Below, piece after piece: positions 58,908 to 64,000 of a DNA stretch of 64,000 bases (position 1 is the stretch's first letter; every line of letters begins with the position of its first letter). The position numbers and the translations under genes are program-made. The DNA comes from Raffaelea ambrosiae. Its lineage: Eukaryota; Ascomycota; Sordariomycetes; Ophiostomatales; Ophiostomataceae. Location: the NCBI GenBank assembly GCA_002778195.1, contig PCDI01000008.1:1243154-1307153 (forward strand), written 5' to 3'. The notes under the pieces were generated by a model, which was not told the origin of the DNA, searched no databases, and saw nothing but the letters and a program-made list of their open reading frames with translations.

Positions 58908-61380
58908 TCACCGGCTGGACAGCCTGGAAATGGTAAAGACGCCCAGGATCACCACGGCAAGGGTCATAATCGCGCCGGGCATCAGCAGCTCATTCGGCAC
59001 ACCCTGAATGAACTGCTCTTCCTGGCCCAGGCTTCCAAACCCGCCACTGCCGGCCGTACCCAGGTTGCGCATCCGGCGTGCCCGCCGTGCTGCGGCCTTA
59101 CGCAGCTCCTCGGCCTCTTCGTCAAAATCGTCATCCTCCTCCTCCTCGTCATCTGATGACTCAACCAGGCTAGCTGCTGCACGTCCGCCACGCCGCCGTG
59201 TCGCGTTGGCTGGTGGCTCCGAAGGCGCTGGCGTCGGGAGGGCGCCGCCAGCCTCGGGCGACGTTGAGGGGTCGTGCACAAACAGGTCCACCTTGTCGCG
59301 GCGGAGCTGGCGCGCCTGCAGAATGGCCTCCAGCAGGTCCTGATCGGCTGTGATCGACACCGAGTCGCCCTCGTCGTCCAGGTAGCTCAGGGCAAAGCCG
59401 GATCCAGTAATTTTACCGTCGGCGACCAGGGGCACGCCGCCAATCATCTCAATCTCAATTGCACCCAGCTTCGCCGCGACATTCTCCACAAACACAGCAA
59501 TGCCCTGTGCGGCAATCACCTGCAGGCGGTGCACGCGCCCGTTGGGGGCCTTGAACTTGAAGGGGAAGGGCGTCTCTGCTGGCGGTAGCTCAGGAGTTGC
59601 AGGAGCGATAGACGACCGTGGTGGCGAGTCGATGCCGGCGTGTGATGCGGAGTCGCCCGGGGCGACGCTGTCGCCACGGCCGTGACGGTTCATTTCAGGA
59701 GACATCATGCGTGAGGACATGGGGTTGGTCAGGTGGTGGCTGCCACCATCGGAGACCATGGACTCGGTGTCGTGGTCGAGGGAGAGCCAGAACTTGTTCC
59801 AGGCAGGGCCTTCGGAGTCGGTATTGGACATGGTGTTGATCTGCTCGAGAGTGGCATATGTGAGCTTGAGGACGTCGACCATGCCCACGATCTCGCCGCC
59901 GTCGTTCATGACGGGGAGGTTAAGGTAGTGGCCATCTGGCGGAGTTAGTCATCGGCACACACAGTAACAACTTGAAGAAATAGATGCCACCAAAAAAGGG
60001 ATGAAACCTACCGTGCATTTTGCGCAGGGCGGCCTGGATAGTCATATCCATCGGCGCAAAATCGGGATGCGGGGTCATGACGCGCACCACGCTGCAGTTG
60101 GCCGGGTCGAGGCCAGGAGCAATGACACGCAGCACAACATCCTTGCTGGTGAAGATGCCGGTGATGGCGCCCTGGTCCTGGACGAGGACGGCGGTGGTGT
60201 GGTTGTCCTTCATGAGCTGGGCGGCGTCCTTGACAGAGGTGCGAACGTTGACCGTAGTGGGCGGTAGGCCGTTCAGAACAGTCTCGAGAGTCGGGCCAGA
60301 CATCTTAGAGCGCAAAGCCTCGACGTACTGGATGATCTGCTGGGGCTGGCTGGCACCGAGTTCGGACTGGACGCCCTCGAGGGCGTCATACAGGTTGCGC
60401 GACGAGGAGTAGGCGCGCTCGAGCTTCTCCATAGCGTCGTAGAAGCACTTGGTGATATCCAGAATACCAGAAATGTCCTGGTTCTCGTCCATGACGGGCA
60501 GGTGACGAAACCCCTTGCGGACCATCAGGTCGAGCGCGTCGGTGGCGCTGGTGTCAGTGCGGGCGCATAGAGGGTTCTTGGTCATGATGTCGGCAATGGT
60601 GACGCTGTTGGCCTTCATGCCGGCACCAACGACACGGAAAGCCAAGTCCTTGGCGGTGAAAATGCCGGCAATACGGTCGTCGTCGTCGGTGACAAGAACG
60701 CAGTCTTCGCGCTTGGCAGCCATGAGCTGGGCGGCCTCGGCGACTGTCGTTGCGGGCTTGATCTGGAGGGCAGCGGTAGGCTTGAGGGCCAAGACGGTGC
60801 CGGGTGGCGCCTTGCGCGACTGGCGGGCACGGCCGGAGACGTGCTTGTTCTTCTTGGAGAGGTCGTTCTCGAGTTTGCGTCGGATTGCCTGGGAGTGAGG
60901 GTGTGAGCAAGAGACGAGGCGCGAGAGTCAAGAGCAAGTAGACAAGAAGTAAAGAGGCACCAGAGAGCCACAGAGCCAAACTGCCAAAGAACAATGAAAA
61001 TGGACAGAACGAAAGACAAGAGAGAGAAAGAAAAGAGAGAACGAGGAGCATCGCGAAAATAACAGCAGTCGCAAAGAACCCGAGGAACACAGGACCAACT
61101 CCCAGACAACCCGGACCAGAAGAGTACGTCACAAACACCGAACCACAAACGCGCCCAATATCACCGAAAAGTCTCACAAACTCACCTCGTCCCGCTTCGA
61201 CTGCTTCTGCCGGCTGGCACTGACAGATGTGGCGCCAGTTTCGCTGGCCGGGCCATTGTGGCCGCCGTGCTGGCCGTCGACCGGTCGTGGTATGCCTGAT
61301 GCAGCCGGGCTGTTGTGGAAGGGAATGCCACCGCGGTTGTTGCCCCGGCCGGGGGTGCCGCGGACGGTCTGGCCAGACAT
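58908..61380 (-). CDS. mug70: CBS and PB1 domain tail-anchored protein (Mug70-like)
   Basis: A 699-residue protein. Exons on the minus strand: 61380-61186, 60888-60012 and 59935-58908. Layout: a Gly/Ser/Gln-rich N terminus; a conserved basic segment (AIRRKLENDLSKKNKHVSG); two CBS pairs, the first beginning near TAALQIKPATTVAEAAQLMA (about 105-225) and the second near PPTTVNVRTSVKDAAQLM (about 275-395); a linker; a PB1 domain (about 490-580, start FKFKAPNGRVHRLQVIAAQG); an acidic/basic stretch; and a C-terminal hydrophobic helix (LMPGAIMTLAVVILGVFTI) with only SRLSSR after it, so a likely tail anchor. S. pombe Mug70 has the same order. CBS pairs usually bind adenosyl ligands and PB1 mediates protein pairing. 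The biological role is not established. Confidence 0.88.
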
Positions 61381-64000
61381 GGTTGGGCGGATCGTGGGGG
61401 AAGGATTGGAGAGGGCGCGTAGTTTGTGTATATATCAGAGATCTGAGTATTATGTGGAGGGGCAGGCACAAGAGAAGAGAGACCCAGGAGACGCCTCGAA
61501 CGCAAGGAGACGGAAAATTCAAGCACACATGCAGGCCGACAAAATGTGTGCCCTCACTGGTCGAAAGGGTGGCGGAAGGGTGGCGGCAGGTGACTGTGGT
61601 CCGATGTTTTGGAGTTTTCGAGGGCAGAACACCAGAAAACCAAAGGAAGAAAGCCAGCGGTCACAATGAGGGGGGGGGCTTTTGCGGGCTAATAACGTCC
61701 AATGAAAAGAGGGGAGAACAAACAGCCCCCCTCCAGGTGGTATTGCCGTGTTAGAGTAGTCCTGTGGTGCCCACCAAAAACGCAGAAAAAAGAAAGCAGG
61801 CGCTGGGTCTGCTGGGACCCGGCGGAGCCTTCTGTGCTCTGGCAAAAGCGCGGTGTGGCCGCCACGGCCTGGAAAATTCTCGGGTTTGATTTTCTTGTTG
61901 TCGTCTTCGGGTTTCACGGGCCAATGGGAGACCCTGAGGGGTGGTGTCTGGGGTGGAAGGCACGAGAGACAGCGAACTTCGCCGGGACAATGGCCTGGCA
62001 TGCCAGTACAGGTAGTTGTTACCCCTCCATGTTTACTTTCTCTACTTCCAGGCCAATAGGGCGGCGGTGTGCAGTTATTGGGTGTCTCATCCTTAATGGT
62101 CCGCACGTGACTAGCAGAAAATGAACGAAAAATCAACGCTGCACTCTTGATTAGTGGCAAGTTTGCCGAAGCCCTTTAACCATGTAAGATTATTCATGTG
62201 GCTGCGGGCTCCTTTGCGAGCGTCTCTATATTATCTTCGTTGCCACCGGCGTGTGTTTGAATTGTATGTAGCTGTGAGGCGTTTGTTCTCACCATTCAGT
62301 GATCCCCAAGGAACGGTTCTCTAGTGGACGGGATCAGTAATTAAGTCACCCTGAAGCGACAAGTTGTCGGCCACGGTTGAGGATCATGAAAAGGACGAAA
62401 TTTCAGAAGACTGAATAGCTCAAAAATGTGTTCCTGTCGATGGAAAGAGCAATCCAGAAGCAATAAATATAATGTGTATATGAATTTCTAATGCTCAATG
62501 CAACTTGCAGTTGTTTGGGCTAGATCGTTTTCGTGGAAGACCTCAGTTGTCACACACTGATACACGCTAGCCTCTGCCGAGGAAGAGAGCAAACAACTTT
62601 CCTTCAGCAGCCGAGCTCAACTTCCACGACACGAGTAGTCACCCGACCTTCGCATCAACCTTGAAGGTCTAAGTGCTCTTTAGGGGTACTAGTTGTAAGC
62701 TTGAACAATAGACGCACGTCGAGACATTCCAAGACGAGCTTACCTTTAGACGAGTTTGGATGGGAATATAATTGCCAGGAGCGATATTTCTATGTTCTCG
62801 GCCAGTCACCACCGCTCTTTATCAGAAAAATCAGAGCTTCCAGATGTCAGTAAGGTTACTTTTCTCCTCAAGGATGCATACAGCACAATTACCAGTGGTG
62901 TATTATCGTATGCATGAACTGGATGCCAAGTATTAATTGTGCTGTCATTATGGATCAGCCCAGCTAGACAGTACTAGATGAGACAAACCATCTTCACCGA
63001 TAGAACGAAGTTGTGTGCTTTACACTGTTGAAGTTAAGAGTTGTTGACATGTCAAGGACGCCTTTAGGGAACCTTGGCCCTACGACCAGTAGGTCTGGTT
63101 GAGTGAGCAAATCAAGTCAATTTCTACGGGGAATGGGAATGTAGCCGCAGATGGGGTGCCCGCCAGCGGACTGGAGGCCCGCGTAAGCCAGCCCGGTAAG
63201 CTAGTACAATGCATTATAGCGACGCTGGAGACAGAAGAACGGGAGGTTTGTGGAATTCCAGAAAGGCTCTACGGAAGAGAGAGCTTTCTGACCAAATATC
63301 TGGAAGGCTGAACGGGGAAGGACCACGAAAGAAGGTGTTGGACAGCCGGGAAACTGCCCGTTTTTAGAGGGGATCAACCTCGTCCTCTCCGCACCATTGA
63401 CATGCAGAGAAGTGTCTTGGCCCCGCAAAGCTTGCGACAACGACAATCCAAGCCATGCCAGGGCTGCATGGTCAACATGGCCCGACATAGTCCGTTGATA
63501 TCATTGGCCTTCGAACTGCGCGACCAGGGATGACGTAGAGAGTCGGGTTTCTCGCCGATAAAGTTTTAATAGAACACATGTGACAATTGTCGAGGGATCT
63601 GAGCAGCACTATGTGGTTGATGTGACAGGCTGGTCTGGAGGCCCGGAATCGGTATCCCAGTTTGCACACTCCGACAATAACCAGCATACTGAAAACCATT
63701 CATTTTGCAAAGTCGTTCCGTTGAATCTTAGACTCGTTCACTGCGTTTCTGCGTTTCTTAGAACAAATCGCCAAAATTTACGTGCTCTGCGAGTCTTGCA
63801 AGTCCTCGGGACGACAATTGCTAGCCTGTTCATTCGGAGTCACATCTTAGGCGTCAACTGAGTATGCGTCATTCAGCGAGGCCTAGCTCATTTTCGCACA
63901 CAGTGACACATACCTCCCTGAATAAACCCCTTCGATTGTCTCTGCCATAAAATCTTCTCACAAGGTGAACGCTGAAGTTGATGTGAGACAAACTCTCCGA
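61381..64000. other. Upstream region of the CBS/PB1 gene and unassigned right end
   Basis: Near the start it holds a plausible leader. CACGTG occurs at 62104-62109. From about 62.1 kb the sequence is visibly more A+T-rich than the gene blocks, and no open frame over about 95 codons or recognisable motif appears. I see no LTR, transposase or RNA gene here. Confidence 0.5.

Overview
This window is nuclear DNA of a filamentous ascomycete (Pezizomycotina, most likely a Sordariomycete). The evidence is gene structure and gene content. Introns are short, with GT..AG ends and CTAAC-type branch sites. Codons strongly prefer C or G at the third position. Pyrimidine-rich tracts lie upstream of starts. 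The proteins include fungus-specific ones: a WSC wall sensor, a Zn2Cys6 regulator, Vid27, Spt10 and a Mug70-like CBS/PB1 protein. The DNA is an assembled scaffold with one 30-base N gap (30263-30292) and one single N (39644).

Layout. 1-11 kb is gene-dense: the 5' part of CCT6 (minus, cut by the window edge), a secreted prenylcysteine-oxidase-like flavoprotein, VID27, and a WD-repeat protein that I read as the nucleoporin Nup37. Nup37 is followed in the same frame by a 185-codon open frame after a single TAG. 11-18.4 kb has no recognisable gene and leads into a WSC-domain cell-wall stress sensor (18.5-19.5 kb). 19.5-26.2 kb is again gene-poor: simple repeats and a very pyrimidine-rich leader for a Zn2Cys6 transcription factor (26.2-29.7 kb). 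29.7-37.7 kb is an 8-kb gene-poor stretch with the assembly gap, short tandem repeats and at least one decayed coding fragment.

37.7-61.4 kb is dense again. In order it holds a conserved-looking nuclear protein of unknown function, COX20 (minus) divergent from POL2 (DNA polymerase epsilon, plus), tRNA-Arg(ACG), CCT7 (plus), a large SPT10-like acetyltransferase (minus), MRP4 (uS2m, minus) and a CBS/PB1 tail-anchored protein (minus). 61.4-64 kb shows nothing recognisable.

Functionally this is mostly housekeeping: two subunits of the same chaperonin (CCT6, CCT7), replication (POL2), histone-gene control (SPT10), mitochondrial translation and respiratory assembly (MRP4, COX20), nuclear pore (Nup37) and wall sensing (WSC). 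There is no operon, biosynthetic cluster or intact mobile element. The most interesting signals are these: the in-frame open frame after the Nup37 stop; a Zn2Cys6 domain with a 70-residue loop between Cys3 and Cys4; the integrase-type zinc finger and xQxG/poly-Q tracts of the SPT10-like protein; three MCB boxes in the POL2 promoter; and two palindrome-like words (TACTCGTA and TACATAGTA) dispersed through the non-coding DNA.
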